From the NCBI GenBank assembly GCA_009837885.1, contig VXSP01000040.1, positions 62,001-126,000 of the forward strand: a stretch of DNA of 64,000 bases, given 5' to 3'. The notes under the pieces are model-generated. The model saw only the letters and a program-made list of their open reading frames with translations, was not told the DNA's origin and searched no databases. Shown one piece after another: positions 7,868-16,354 of this stretch. The position numbers and the translations under genes are program-made. The first letter of the stretch is position 1. Every line of letters begins with the position of its first letter. This DNA comes from Holophagales bacterium. Lineage in GTDB: Bacteria > Acidobacteriota > Thermoanaerobaculia > Multivoradales > Multivoraceae.

Positions 7868-8899
7868 ATGAGCATTCCCCCAGTCCTCATTCTCAGCACG
7901 GGACGCTGCGGCTCGACGATGTTGACCGATGTGTTGAACCTGCATCCGCGGGTTCTCAGCGTCTCCGAGTTCTTCTCCGCCTACCAGTTGAGTGCGTTCG
8001 GAAAGAGACGGCCGCGCGGTGACGACATGTGGCGGCTCTACAGCGTCCAGTCGAGGCGAACCAGGCTGGCGTTGCGGGAGACCTTTCACGAACTCCTCTA
8101 TCCGTTCGGCGATCCGGAAGCCCGCTACACCCTGCGTACGGTCCCGCCGATCATGGCGATCACGCTGCCGAACCTGACGGACCGCTACGAGGAGCTGTAC
8201 GGAGAACTCGAACCGGTCGTCAGGGCCCAGCCGAGACAGTCACCCGCCGACCACTTCCGGCAGACGTTCAGTTGGTTGTGCCAGCGGTTCGACCGGAGCG
8301 TCTGGGTCGAACGCTCGGGTGGTTCGCTCCTGGTGGCGCCTCTGCTGGTTCGGAACTTCCCCGACGCGCGCGTGATCCACATCTACCGCGACGGGCGCGA
8401 CACGTCGGTTTCGCTCGCGGGCCATCCCGCCTTTCGGGGCCTACTGGCGAAGGCGCGAAGAATCAGGGCATGGGGCGTCGATCCGGTCAAGTCCATGCCG
8501 CTCGTCCAGCGCTTCAACCGCCTCGGCTGCTGGATGGACAACCTTGCCGACATGTTCATTGACCAGGAGAAGCTTCCGTACGACGCGGTAACGCTGGCGG
8601 ACTTCGCTGCGTTCTGGAACGGGCTGATCGAAGTCGGCCGGCGTACGTTCGCGGACCTCCCGTCCGAGCGGCTTCTGAACGTGAAGTTCGAAGACGTGCA
8701 AGCCGAGCCCAGGCGAGAGCTACAACGGATCATCCGGTTCATCTCGCCGGAACTCGACGATCCGGACTGGTTGCGGTCGGCGTCGGCCATTCCCCGACCG
8801 CAGGTCAGGTCGCGGTTTGACGAACTGGATGGAGCCGAGCAGGCGGCGATCATCCAGGCATGTCGTCCGGGCCTGGAACTGCTCGACTATCCGATCTGA
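7868..8899 (+). CDS. Sulfotransferase-family protein
   Basis: The 343-residue product starts at the ATG that puts the nucleotide-binding strand and loop right at the N-terminus: PPVLILSTGRCGSTML at 4-19 is the 5'-phosphosulfate-binding motif of PAPS-dependent sulfotransferases. The 3'-phosphate-binding part follows as RVIHIYRDGRDTSVSLAG, with the Arg and Ser expected there. Family members transfer sulfate from PAPS to a hydroxyl or amine of a carbohydrate, lipid or natural product. A GST gene starts 12 bases downstream. The last 44 bases of this gene are repeated after the second GST gene (14661-14704). Whether the acceptor is a product of the nearby oxygenases is unknown. Confidence 0.82.
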   Translation: MSIPPVLILSTGRCGSTMLTDVLNLHPRVLSVSEFFSAYQLSAFGKRRPRGDDMWRLYSVQSRRTRLALRETFHELLYPFGDPEARYTLRTVPPIMAITLPNLTDRYEELYGELEPVVRAQPRQSPADHFRQTFSWLCQRFDRSVWVERSGGSLLVAPLLVRNFPDARVIHIYRDGRDTSVSLAGHPAFRGLLAKARRIRAWGVDPVKSMPLVQRFNRLGCWMDNLADMFIDQEKLPYDAVTLADFAAFWNGLIEVGRRTFADLPSERLLNVKFEDVQAEPRRELQRIIRFISPELDDPDWLRSASAIPRPQVRSRFDELDGAEQAAIIQACRPGLELLDYPI

Positions 8900-8911
8900 G
8901 GGACGGCGGTC

Positions 8912-9610
8912 ATGAAGCTCTTCTGGAGCCCGGGAACTCGCGCCGTTCGAGCCGTCTGGATGCTTGAAGAGGCGAATCTCGACCATGAGAAGGTCCTTGT
9001 CGACCTGAGCGCATCCGAGCGCAGTTCCGAACTCCTGGCGGTCAGCCCGATGGGCAAGGTGCCGGCGCTGCGGGACGGAGGTGTTCGGATGTGGGAGTCG
9101 GCCGCGATCTGCATGTACCTCGCCGATCGCTACGCGCCGGGACGGCTTGCGCCCGCGCGCAGCGATCCGGACCGGGGCCTCTACCTGCAGTGGATGTTCT
9201 TTTGTCCCGGCGCGATCGAGCCTGCCACCGCGGAGAAGGAAGCCGGGCGATTCAGCGTGCCCCGAGTCAACGGTTGGGGCAACTTCGAGAGGATGATCGC
9301 TTCATGGGAGCGGGGTCTGTCCGGCAACCGTTGGATCCTGGGCGACCGCTTCACTGCCGCGGACGTCATGCTCGGCAGCAGCGCCCTCGCGATGCGGTCG
9401 GAAGGAACGCTGCCTGACTCGGCGGTGCTGGAGGCGTACGCCGACCGTTGTCTGGGGCGCGAGGCCTGCCGGCGGACGTGGGCAATCACCGGCGAGCTCG
9501 CAGCTCACGGAGCGCCCGCTCCATGCGGCCCCGTGCGACCTGGATCTCGGAAGCCACGACGTGTTCGGCGAGCCGGACCAGATCGCTTCCCCGGGCGAAC
9601 GCGACCGTAA
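8912..9610 (+). CDS. Glutathione S-transferase-like protein, copy 1 (odd C-terminal tail)
   Basis: A GST-like protein with an N-terminal thioredoxin fold (MKLFWSPGTRAVRAVWMLEE; SPMGKVPAL with the cis-proline; ESAAICMYLADRY binding the glutathione gamma-glutamyl group) and a C-terminal helical domain (WILGDRFTAADVMLGS). GSTs conjugate glutathione to electrophiles such as epoxides and enones. After about residue 195 the sequence turns into Arg/Pro/Gly-rich text unlike any GST and runs to a stop at 9610. The natural end was probably lost, and translation reads into antisense of a minus-strand frame (9486-9773). The paralogue at 13956 shows the usual C-terminus. The gene directly follows the sulfotransferase and is probably co-transcribed with it. 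Confidence 0.78.
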   Translation: MKLFWSPGTRAVRAVWMLEEANLDHEKVLVDLSASERSSELLAVSPMGKVPALRDGGVRMWESAAICMYLADRYAPGRLAPARSDPDRGLYLQWMFFCPGAIEPATAEKEAGRFSVPRVNGWGNFERMIASWERGLSGNRWILGDRFTAADVMLGSSALAMRSEGTLPDSAVLEAYADRCLGREACRRTWAITGELAAHGAPAPCGPVRPGSRKPRRVRRAGPDRFPGRTRP

Positions 9611-9773
9611 GCTCGAACAGGTCGCTGTCGCGGCGCAGGCGGCCCAGCGCCTTGCGGTGTTTCCGGGCGCTCCTCCGAGAAGCGCTCTTGCTTTGAGCAT
9701 GCCCACTCGCGGCTCTGCGCCTCTCCAGTAGTCCCAGGGCATCGTGTTCATGATCGCCGCGGCATACGGTCAC
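9486..9773 (-). CDS. Possible small helical protein, unknown
   Basis: A 95-residue minus-strand frame whose last 60 residues (LGRLRRDSDLFELTVAFARG and onward to RGRMERALRELRARR) have the composition of a real helical protein, while the first part looks like noise. It overlaps the aberrant tail of GST copy 1, so only one of the two can be genuine over 9486-9610. I recognise no family and see no clear start signal. It may be the end of a decayed gene. Confidence 0.25.
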   Translation of the reverse strand: MTVCRGDHEHDALGLLERRRAASGHAQSKSASRRSARKHRKALGRLRRDSDLFELTVAFARGSDLVRLAEHVVASEIQVARGRMERALRELRARR

Positions 9774-10309
9774 TTCCGGGTCTTACGGGAAGCGCTCGGA
9801 GACCGAAGCGACGGCCGGCAGTGTCGGCCGTACCAACCTTCGGCGTTGGCAGCGGTCTGGTTCGTCGTCCACGGCCCAGCACCTCGACCGCGTATGAGAG
9901 ATCGACGGCCGGTTCCTCGATCGCCGAGCCGGTGACAACCACGACATCGTGGGCGTGAAAGTCGTGGATGTCCTCTTCCTCAACAATGAACACGGCGACG
10001 GATGCACAATCTGTCCGCGAGCGGGGTCTGATCGTCCGCGCAACACTTGACATTGTCGCTAACCTTTTCAACAGACATGACTCGGCTACCACTAGCCTAC
10101 AGGTCTCTTGGGAGCTACATGGGGCGCTTGTTGCTGGCGGCACTGACAGCTCCAGCATCGCGGTCGCCGCCGGGTGGAAGTGACCCGCATCGCCGCCGCC
10201 GTCTGAGCTTGACCGGTTTCATGGACACCAGATCCTTGGAGGAGGAGATATCCGCGATGCCGAGATCAAGACCCCCGTACCCTGCTAGGAGTCCTGAGTC
10301 ACCGAACCT
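9611..10309. other. Gene-poor, apparently decayed stretch
   Basis: No intact gene is visible in about 700 bases. The minus strand holds the small helical frame described above and a short piece resembling the plug start of a TonB-dependent receptor (about 9860-9995). The rest has no family resemblance on either strand, and frames are broken. Together with the repeat copies and duplicated gene pieces nearby, this suggests a segment that has been losing genes. Confidence 0.4.
9860..9995 (-). pseudogene. Remnant resembling the N-terminal plug of a TonB-dependent receptor
   Basis: On the minus strand the text DVVVVTGSAIEEPAVDLSYA resembles the start of a TonB-dependent receptor plug, where a stretch like VVVTGSR-x-E is usual just after the TonB box. 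Both sides drift into unrelated sequence, with no signal peptide before it and no barrel after it. I read it as a fragment of a lost receptor gene. The intact receptor in the window is the BtuB-like protein at 40244. The match is short and could be chance. Confidence 0.3.
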
Positions 10310-10720
10310 GTGAAGGCCACCGACGCCAGAACCGTCGTCCACCATGTTGACGGTCAGGTACTCCTTCTGGTCGTGCCGCCCGGCGATACGCAGCCAACGG
10401 CCGTCCGGCTGAGCGTCGAGCACGCCGAGAACCTGGGCGCCTCTTTGCGCGCAGAAGCCCGATGGCTTCGTGCGGAGGGAATGCCGCCGCCGCCACTCAT
10501 CTTCCCGGACATCGCGAAACTCCCGGACCTTGCCGCGACGGGCGACTATGCCCTGAAGGTGGGGCAGGACGGACGGAACGTCCTCTTCCTGATGGTGAAG
10601 CAGGGACGACCTGACACGGACGGAGTCCTGGTTCCCCTCCAGGCGGAAGGTGCTCGAGTGCTGGCACACGGCATCCTCCAGGCCGCGGATCGGGTCGAAG
10701 CAATCCACTCCGACAACTAG
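10310..10720 (+). CDS. Hypothetical protein
   Basis: A 136-residue frame beginning with GTG. It has balanced composition and predicted alternating strands and helices (for example QVLLLVVPPGD, VRLSVEHAENLGASLRAEA, RNVLFLMVKQGRPDTDGVLV), which argues that it is real, but I do not recognise the family. No signal peptide or membrane segment is seen. The ribosome site is weak. It converges on the large secreted LRR protein encoded on the other strand, with about 70 bases between. Confidence 0.5.
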   Translation: MKATDARTVVHHVDGQVLLLVVPPGDTQPTAVRLSVEHAENLGASLRAEARWLRAEGMPPPPLIFPDIAKLPDLAATGDYALKVGQDGRNVLFLMVKQGRPDTDGVLVPLQAEGARVLAHGILQAADRVEAIHSDN

Positions 10721-10791
10721 AGAATCCAGTGCATCCATCAGAACGGCGGCGCGGGCCGATCAAGGGTCCAGTAGCGCTCTCCGTTGCCGTC

Positions 10792-13392
10792 CTAGTCGGC
10801 GATCGTCAGCGTCCTGGTCGCGACGACCTCGCCATTGTGCCTCGCCTCTATCTGCACCGTCTCGGAGCCTTCCCGTTCGGTATCCGCGGTCGCCGTCAGC
10901 ACGACCTTGACTCCTCGCTTGCGCGCGCGCAGCGTCAGATGTGCGTCGTCCTCGGCCAGCGTCAGATAGTTGCCCGACAGGGTGTAGTCCGTGCCCATCG
11001 TCGCCGTGCTGCCCGCGAAGCGGAGTTTGATGGTCTGCGACTTACCGAACGTCACGCCGTTGGCGATCCTCGCGCGGACAGTCGCCGTCTTGCCCTCCGC
11101 CACGGCATCCGGTTCGAGCAACAACGCGATCTCCGCTTCGTCGTTCTCCTCCACGACGACCTCAGCCGAACGCCCGTCCTCGGACACCACGTACCCTTCC
11201 CCGTCCAGCAGCGCGAGGGAAACCGTCAGGTCCTCCCGCACCACCTTGTCGTCGGACTTCATGAAGCTGGGCATCTTGACCGACGTGCCCGCGTGGAAGA
11301 CCGTGTACTGGGACAGCGATTGCGACCGGTCGCTCCGCGTCCAGCGGAGCCCCACGGTCAGCTTCTCCTTCGCCGGTTTCGACAGCGACACCCGAAACTC
11401 CGCACGCTCTCCCTCGGACACCTGGCCCGCCACGGCCACGATCGACGCCCTCGGGAGATCCTGGGACTCGGCCTCCGGTGGCACGGGCACCGAGACCGGA
11501 ACGGAGCCGGACTCGGCCGTCTCGTACAGCCGGTCATAGATCGCCGCCACCGTGTACGAATGATCACCCGGCTGTGCGTCTTCATCCGTCCACGCTGTCG
11601 ACGTCGAGAAGGTGTCAATCAATGTGCCGTTGCGCCGAACGCGGTAGCCGGATACCGCGCGTGGATCGTAGGTCGGCTCCTGCCACGACAGGTGCGGCCT
11701 GCCGTTCTCCAGGGCAACGCTCAACGCCCTGGGTACGCTGTTCCACATGGCGTCGCAGATCTTGTGCCGCATTACTTCGAGGTGGGATTCCCAGAAACTC
11801 GAACTGAGCACGCCGCGAGGAAAACCGGTCTTGTTCGTCATCCTCGCGCGCTCACTCAGTGACATGTCGGTTCCCCTTCCGAAGTGCAACCGGATCTTCT
11901 GGATGAACTCATCCTCGGCCGTTGCTCGCCCGTCCCTGTAGAACAACGCACCCTCTGCGTTGAGGAAACCGCTCGAATACATCTCGGTGTTGGTCGTGTT
12001 TCTGTACAGATGCCGCAGCACCGGAACGTCCCGGAGCAGGTCGGAGATGATCAGCATCCAGATTGAGTCAGCAACGCTGCTAGTAGGGTTGTAGTGATAG
12101 TATGATCTGATGAAGTCGCTAGGCACCAGGAGCAGGCCGTCCTCGTCGACCTCCACCTCCGAAGCGGGATTGAAGAACAGGTTGTGTTCGGCTTGGTCAA
12201 ACTCCCAAACTGTCACGGTGTACGAGGGTTGGAAGTCCCGCTTTTCGCAAAGCGGCCTCGAGTACGAGATCATGTCCGGATGCCGGTCCAGAATCAGGTT
12301 GTACAGGATCTTTGCATGCTGCCAGGACCAGACTGCCGCGGCTTCTTCCGCGGCGAGCGCATCGGCATCGCGGCCCGGCCGAACGAAGAAGCGCTCCGAC
12401 TCGCGTCCATAAGTAGTGGAAGCGCTGAAATCGAGCACGGCAAGACGCTCGTTCCCTGAATCCCGGATCGCGGCGATCGCGTCGTCGTACTCGTTTCCGT
12501 ACGTGAATTCGCTACCGGTCCAGCGGTTCCATCTTCCCCAGAGCGGCTTGTTGAGTGAGCCGTGACAGTTGGAACACTCCGCGGGCTCACGGATCGCCGG
12601 CAAGGAGGCGGAGAAGTCGATCACACCAGCAGTCCAGGAATAGTCGTCTCGCCGAAGAAACTCCACGGAGTCCGCAAACTCGACGGGAGCCGACTCGTCC
12701 GCGATCCAGGAGAAGATGTAGTCCGCGTCGTGGCCCCATGAGGTGACCCGCGGACTCTCTGGCGAGACGTACGGGTGGGAGGGCGCACCGGACTCGTACA
12801 TCAGCACGAACCGCTCCTTGAAGATGTCTGGAAGCGCTTCCGTGAACTCGGCCACGCTCCCGATCTCATGCCTCAGAAGGAATCGGTTCAGGCGCGGGTA
12901 CGAACCGCGAGCAGGCGCCTCCGTGCCATCCGACTGGAATCCGTCGAAGCGACCCAGCTCTTCGAACATGCCACTGGGGAGCGAGAGCCCGGGATTGTCA
13001 TCGAGCGTCAGGAGCTCCAGCATGAGCAGTTGATCGAACAGCGTGGATGGAAGTGTCGATAGCTGATTCGAGTCGAGTCGAAGCTCCGTGAGCATGTACA
13101 ACTCATCGAACAACCGCGGCGGGAGAGACGCAAGCAGATTTCCAGAGAGGTCCAATCGCTCGAGCCAAACGAGATCGTCGAAGTCTCCGGCACGGAGAGA
13201 TTCGATGTTCTGGTTCGAGAGATCAACGTACCGGACCTCGCGCAGGTCGAAGTCGCGCACGGAGGCGCAAGTTGCTGCCGAGGTCGCGTCGACCAGGGCC
13301 TGGCGAACCGCGAGCGTGCGCTCGCAGATGCCGGCATGGATCATCGCAGTTGACGTAAGAGCCGCGGCGAGCGACAGTGCCACAGGTTTCAT
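10792..13392 (-). CDS. Large secreted protein: LRR, CxxCH-containing domain, FN3 and Calx-beta repeats
   Basis: The ATG at 13392, behind a gagg ribosome site, gives 866 residues with a signal peptide (MKPVALSLAAALTSTAMIHA). Residues 45-150 are leucine-rich repeats (LERLDLSGNLLASLPPRLF, then LTELRLDSNQLSTLP). A middle region of about 380 residues carries a CSNCH heme-c signature at 273-277 and matches no family I know. A fibronectin type III-like module follows at about 545-635 (YRVRRNGTLIDTF), then two Calx-beta-like modules (VSEGERAEFRVSLSKPAKEK; VAEGKTATVRARI). The LRR and Calx-beta parts point to adhesion or binding outside the cell; the CxxCH suggests a covalently attached heme, so the middle may be a redox domain. 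It would need the cytochrome c maturation system, which is not seen in this window. Confidence 0.78.
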   Translation of the reverse strand: MKPVALSLAAALTSTAMIHAGICERTLAVRQALVDATSAATCASVRDFDLREVRYVDLSNQNIESLRAGDFDDLVWLERLDLSGNLLASLPPRLFDELYMLTELRLDSNQLSTLPSTLFDQLLMLELLTLDDNPGLSLPSGMFEELGRFDGFQSDGTEAPARGSYPRLNRFLLRHEIGSVAEFTEALPDIFKERFVLMYESGAPSHPYVSPESPRVTSWGHDADYIFSWIADESAPVEFADSVEFLRRDDYSWTAGVIDFSASLPAIREPAECSNCHGSLNKPLWGRWNRWTGSEFTYGNEYDDAIAAIRDSGNERLAVLDFSASTTYGRESERFFVRPGRDADALAAEEAAAVWSWQHAKILYNLILDRHPDMISYSRPLCEKRDFQPSYTVTVWEFDQAEHNLFFNPASEVEVDEDGLLLVPSDFIRSYYHYNPTSSVADSIWMLIISDLLRDVPVLRHLYRNTTNTEMYSSGFLNAEGALFYRDGRATAEDEFIQKIRLHFGRGTDMSLSERARMTNKTGFPRGVLSSSFWESHLEVMRHKICDAMWNSVPRALSVALENGRPHLSWQEPTYDPRAVSGYRVRRNGTLIDTFSTSTAWTDEDAQPGDHSYTVAAIYDRLYETAESGSVPVSVPVPPEAESQDLPRASIVAVAGQVSEGERAEFRVSLSKPAKEKLTVGLRWTRSDRSQSLSQYTVFHAGTSVKMPSFMKSDDKVVREDLTVSLALLDGEGYVVSEDGRSAEVVVEENDEAEIALLLEPDAVAEGKTATVRARIANGVTFGKSQTIKLRFAGSTATMGTDYTLSGNYLTLAEDDAHLTLRARKRGVKVVLTATADTEREGSETVQIEARHNGEVVATRTLTIAD

Positions 13393-13547
13393 GGAGAGAC
13401 CTCGTTCCTTTCCAGACCGCGTCATCGCGGTTGGATGACTTGTCAGGCTAGCGAACGCGACGCAGGCTTCACGGACGGATCGTGGCGGGTGTCGGTCTGT
13501 TTGTGGCGATTGTCCTGGAGCTTGACGCCTCGTTCCGGAGCCCGCGG

Positions 13548-13796
13548 TCAGAAGCTGTATCGCAGGCCCGCCGTGACGCCCAGGTAACTGTTCGGATCGA
13601 ACTCGTGCGCGCTGACGAACGGCGTCACGCCGTCAGCTTGCACAGGTACATGGCTGCGGATCAGTTGCCACTCGCCGATATCGTTCAGGGTCTCGAAACG
13701 AGGCCAGCGGTCCTTGACGACGGAGGATGTCCGGTCGCCCAACGGGCGCTCCAGGCCGGCCAGAACCTGGTAACCCATCAGCGTGTCGCCGAGAAC
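13548..13796 (-). pseudogene. C-terminal fragment of the outer-membrane barrel gene
   Basis: The minus strand encodes LGDTLMGYQVLAGLERPLGD and continues to LGVTAGLRYSF, nearly the same as the end of the barrel protein at 4557-5504. Everything before LGDTL is missing: about 20 bases upstream of the break, the dispersed repeat copy C begins. There is no signal peptide or start. The junction next to the repeat suggests that recombination or insertion at the repeat removed the 5' part of the gene. Confidence 0.8.
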
Positions 13797-13815
13797 GGCG
13801 TCGGAGCGTCCGCGG

Positions 13816-13850
13816 ACCGAAAGTAGCCAGTCTCAGACCGATTGTGGCCC
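13816..13850 (+). repeat. Dispersed repeat, copy C
   Basis: Core ccgaaagtagccag, then tctcagaccgattgtggcc, nearly identical to copy A. It abuts the truncated barrel gene fragment on one side and lies 27 bases from the block shared with the sulfotransferase locus on the other. Confidence 0.7.
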
Positions 13851-13877
13851 TGTGTCCGGCGATCGCTGACCCACTCA

Positions 13878-13934
13878 GTAGGATCCCAAGCAGTTCTCCT
13901 TTCATGTTGGAGCGATGAATCCGAGGAGGCTCCA
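13878..13934 (+). repeat. Upstream block shared with the sulfotransferase locus, copy 2
   Basis: About 57 bases containing taggatcccaag, then tgttggagcga and gaggaggctcca, matching 7790-7843. It ends just before the ribosome site of GST2 (aggaggaaagg at about 13938). Its presence before a different gene in each locus indicates a rearranged duplication. Confidence 0.65.
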
Positions 13935-13955
13935 TAGAGGAGGAAAGGTGTCCTG

Positions 13956-14657
13956 TTGCTGAAGCTGTACTGGTGCCCTGATACACGGGCGAACCGCGTG
14001 GTGTGGATGCTCGAGGAGTTGGGGGTCGACTACAAGGCGGTCTACGTCGACGTCTTCAGACCGCATCGCAGCGACGGATTGCTCGCGGTGAGCCCCATGG
14101 GAAAGGTACCCGCGCTGGTAGACGGGGACGTGCGAATGTGCGATTCGTCGGCGATCTGCGTGTACCTGGCGGATCGCTATGGATCAGGCCTCTTGGCGCC
14201 GCGCTTCGACGACCCGGACCGCGGCCGCTTTCTGCAGTGGATGATCTTCGCGCCGGGAGTCATCGAGCCGGCAGTGGCGGAGATGTTCAGTGGGCGCACG
14301 GGAGACCCCCGGACCAATGCTTGGGGAAACTTCGACCGCATGATCAGAGTGTGGGAGGAGGGGCTCGGGGTCGGGCCCTGGATTCTGGGCGATCGCTTCA
14401 CTGCGGCCGATGTAGTGCTGGGCGCTACCGGCGTTCTCTTCCAGCGGTTCAAGCTCTTCCGCGAACATCCTGCCCTCTCCGGCTATGTCGCCCGCTGCGA
14501 ACGGCGCGACGCGTTTCAGCGGGCGAGGGCGATAGACCAGGCAGGGCCGAAGAGCTTCCAGGCGCGGGCGCAGACTCTGGCGATGGGCGCCGCCGCGTCC
14601 CTTTCCTGGGTGCGCAGGCCAACGTACCGGCTGCTGGACCGGCTGCGCTTGTCATGA
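13956..14657 (+). CDS. Glutathione S-transferase-like protein, copy 2
   Basis: A 233-residue paralogue of the GST at 8912. It begins LLKLYWCPDTRANRVVWMLE; the only start that fits the ribosome site (aggaggaaagg, about seven bases before) is a TTG at 13956. It keeps SPMGKVPAL, DSSAICVYLADRY and WILGDRFTAADVVLG, and, unlike copy 1, has a full helical C-terminal domain. The likely role is glutathione conjugation of electrophilic products. A 44-base piece of the sulfotransferase gene end follows four bases after its stop, so the order of the two genes is reversed compared with the first locus. Confidence 0.82.
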   Translation: MLKLYWCPDTRANRVVWMLEELGVDYKAVYVDVFRPHRSDGLLAVSPMGKVPALVDGDVRMCDSSAICVYLADRYGSGLLAPRFDDPDRGRFLQWMIFAPGVIEPAVAEMFSGRTGDPRTNAWGNFDRMIRVWEEGLGVGPWILGDRFTAADVVLGATGVLFQRFKLFREHPALSGYVARCERRDAFQRARAIDQAGPKSFQARAQTLAMGAAASLSWVRRPTYRLLDRLRLS

Positions 14658-14660
14658 TGA

Positions 14661-14704
14661 GGCATGCCGTCCGGGCTTGGAACTGCTCGACTATCCGACC
14701 TGAG
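14661..14704 (+). pseudogene. Remnant of a sulfotransferase gene end
   Basis: These 44 bases match the last 44 bases of the sulfotransferase gene (8857-8900) at all but three positions, including the stop codon. No other part of a sulfotransferase lies nearby. It marks the footprint of a second sulfotransferase gene that was deleted or displaced when GST2 took its place behind the shared upstream block. Confidence 0.8.
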
Positions 14705-14794
14705 TGACTGGACCATGTCGCTGCCGGGAATGCGGCTCTATTACTACTTTCGCAACAAGCACAGGCGGTGGTTCTGGATTCTGGTCGGAGGGCG

Positions 14795-16354
14795 CTACCG
14801 GGTGCCGGCGCCAGCCTCGCGCGCGCCGCAGCCGCCTTGCACTACGTGGCCGCAGATGAGACGGATGTTGTCCACCTGGAGGCGCGCGAAGCTCGTGGGT
14901 TCGAGTGAGAACAGGCTCCGCACCCGGCCGAGGTCGGCGGGGCGTCCACCGGACCGGACGGGGCTGCGGATGAGGTCGGCGATCTGGACGGTGACGGTCG
15001 TCCACTGCTCCGGGGTGATCGTGGCGAACGGCAGGTCGACGGCGCCGGCATCGAGGGAGCCGCTGTCGAGCCTCACCTTCAGGCTGCCCGCCGCATCCGT
15101 GCCGTCGCCGAACACGTAGAGGTCGAACTGCAGTTCCCCGGCGAAGTCCCCGGACTCGGAGGCGCCGCCCATGCCGAAGAGCGTCAGCCGCTTTTCGCCG
15201 GCCGGGCGGATCGAGAAGCTGCCGCCGCCGGATGTGGCGATGTCGATCACGTTCCCGCGGCCGGCGCCTGCGACTTCCGCGATGGCAAGCGCTCCGTCTG
15301 CGTCGTCGACGGCGAGGTCGAGCGTCACCTCGTCCTCCGCGCCCGGGAAGCGGAGCGGTCCAGTGGCGTCCGCGTAGAGGTCGTAGGCGGCCCGGTAGAC
15401 GTTCGCGGGCGCCGGTGGCGTCACCGCGGCGGACGTTCTGTCCAGGAGATCGGCGCACCCGACGCCGGTCGAGACGTTGACGCCGCATTGGTACACGCGC
15501 ACGTAGTCGACCCTGAGTTCGCCCGGCAGCGCGCCGGCCACAGGCTCGCCGGGTAGATTGCCGCCGACGGCAAGGTTCAGCAACAGGTGGAACGGGCGGT
15601 CGAACGGCGCCGAAGCGCCGCCGGAGACGTGGGCGTTCGCCCCGGTGTCCCTGTAGTAGTTCCAGTACCTGTCTCGTCGGACCGTGTAGAAGTGCGCGCC
15701 GTCCACGAACCAGCGGATCTCCTCCTCGTCCCACTCGGCGGCGTAGACATGGAAGCCGTCCGCAGGATCGACGTCCGCGTACGTCGCGTAGTCGAACGTG
15801 TTGAGTGGCGACGCCATCCCGTAGTGCAGCGCGGCCTGGGCGAAGGGGCCCGGATCGCGCGAGAACACTTCCAGGATGTCGATCTCGCCCCCGGCGGCCC
15901 AGCCGCCGTACGCGGAGTCGGTGGGCAGCATCCAGAAGGCGGACCAGAGGCCCTGACCGCCGGGGACCTGGATGCTCGCCTCGAAGCGGCCATAGGTCTT
16001 GTCCAGCTTGCCGGCGGTGTTGATGCGCCCGGAGGTGTACGCATGACCGTCTCCTGCCTCCTCCTCGCGGGCCGTGATGACCAGGACGCCGTCCGACACG
16101 GAGATGTTGGCGGCCTGGTAGCTCTGCAGCTCGTTGTTGCCCCAGCCGGGTATGCCTTCGGCCGTGCCGTCGCCCGTCTGGATGTTCCACCTGGAGGCAT
16201 CGAGGGCGTCGCCGTCGAACTCGTCGGACCAGACGAGTTCCCAACCCTCGCGATCCTCGCCGGACTGGGCGCAGCCGCAGCCGAGGAGGGGTAGCGAAAC
16301 CAGCAGCACGCACTCGATCGCCAGGTACCGCATAGCGGGGCGCCTGGTCGTCAC
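14795..16354 (-). CDS. GH16-family glycoside hydrolase, lipoprotein
   Basis: The 519-residue protein has a lipoprotein signal (LLVSLPLLGCGC, lipobox before Cys26) and a GH16 catalytic domain at about 38-275. The active-site motif is GGEIDILEVF at 155-164, giving Glu157 as nucleophile, Asp159 and Glu162 as acid/base. WSDEFDG at the start and FHLLLNLAVGGNLPG at the end are typical of laminarinase-type beta-1,3(4)-glucanases. Residues 290-500 form a second beta-rich module, probably carbohydrate-binding (ends LQVDNIRLICG). Its ATG lies in an ATGA overlap with the stop of the membrane-fusion gene, so it is the last gene of the RND operon, an unusual place for a glucanase. An alternative start is the ATG at 16333. 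Confidence 0.85.
   Translation of the reverse strand: MTTRRPAMRYLAIECVLLVSLPLLGCGCAQSGEDREGWELVWSDEFDGDALDASRWNIQTGDGTAEGIPGWGNNELQSYQAANISVSDGVLVITAREEEAGDGHAYTSGRINTAGKLDKTYGRFEASIQVPGGQGLWSAFWMLPTDSAYGGWAAGGEIDILEVFSRDPGPFAQAALHYGMASPLNTFDYATYADVDPADGFHVYAAEWDEEEIRWFVDGAHFYTVRRDRYWNYYRDTGANAHVSGGASAPFDRPFHLLLNLAVGGNLPGEPVAGALPGELRVDYVRVYQCGVNVSTGVGCADLLDRTSAAVTPPAPANVYRAAYDLYADATGPLRFPGAEDEVTLDLAVDDADGALAIAEVAGAGRGNVIDIATSGGGSFSIRPAGEKRLTLFGMGGASESGDFAGELQFDLYVFGDGTDAAGSLKVRLDSGSLDAGAVDLPFATITPEQWTTVTVQIADLIRSPVRSGGRPADLGRVRSLFSLEPTSFARLQVDNIRLICGHVVQGGCGAREAGAGTR

Noticed and set aside
10047..10094. Sigma-70-like ttgaca box near 10047
   Set aside because: No matching -10 element at the right distance on either strand, and no gene start within reach.
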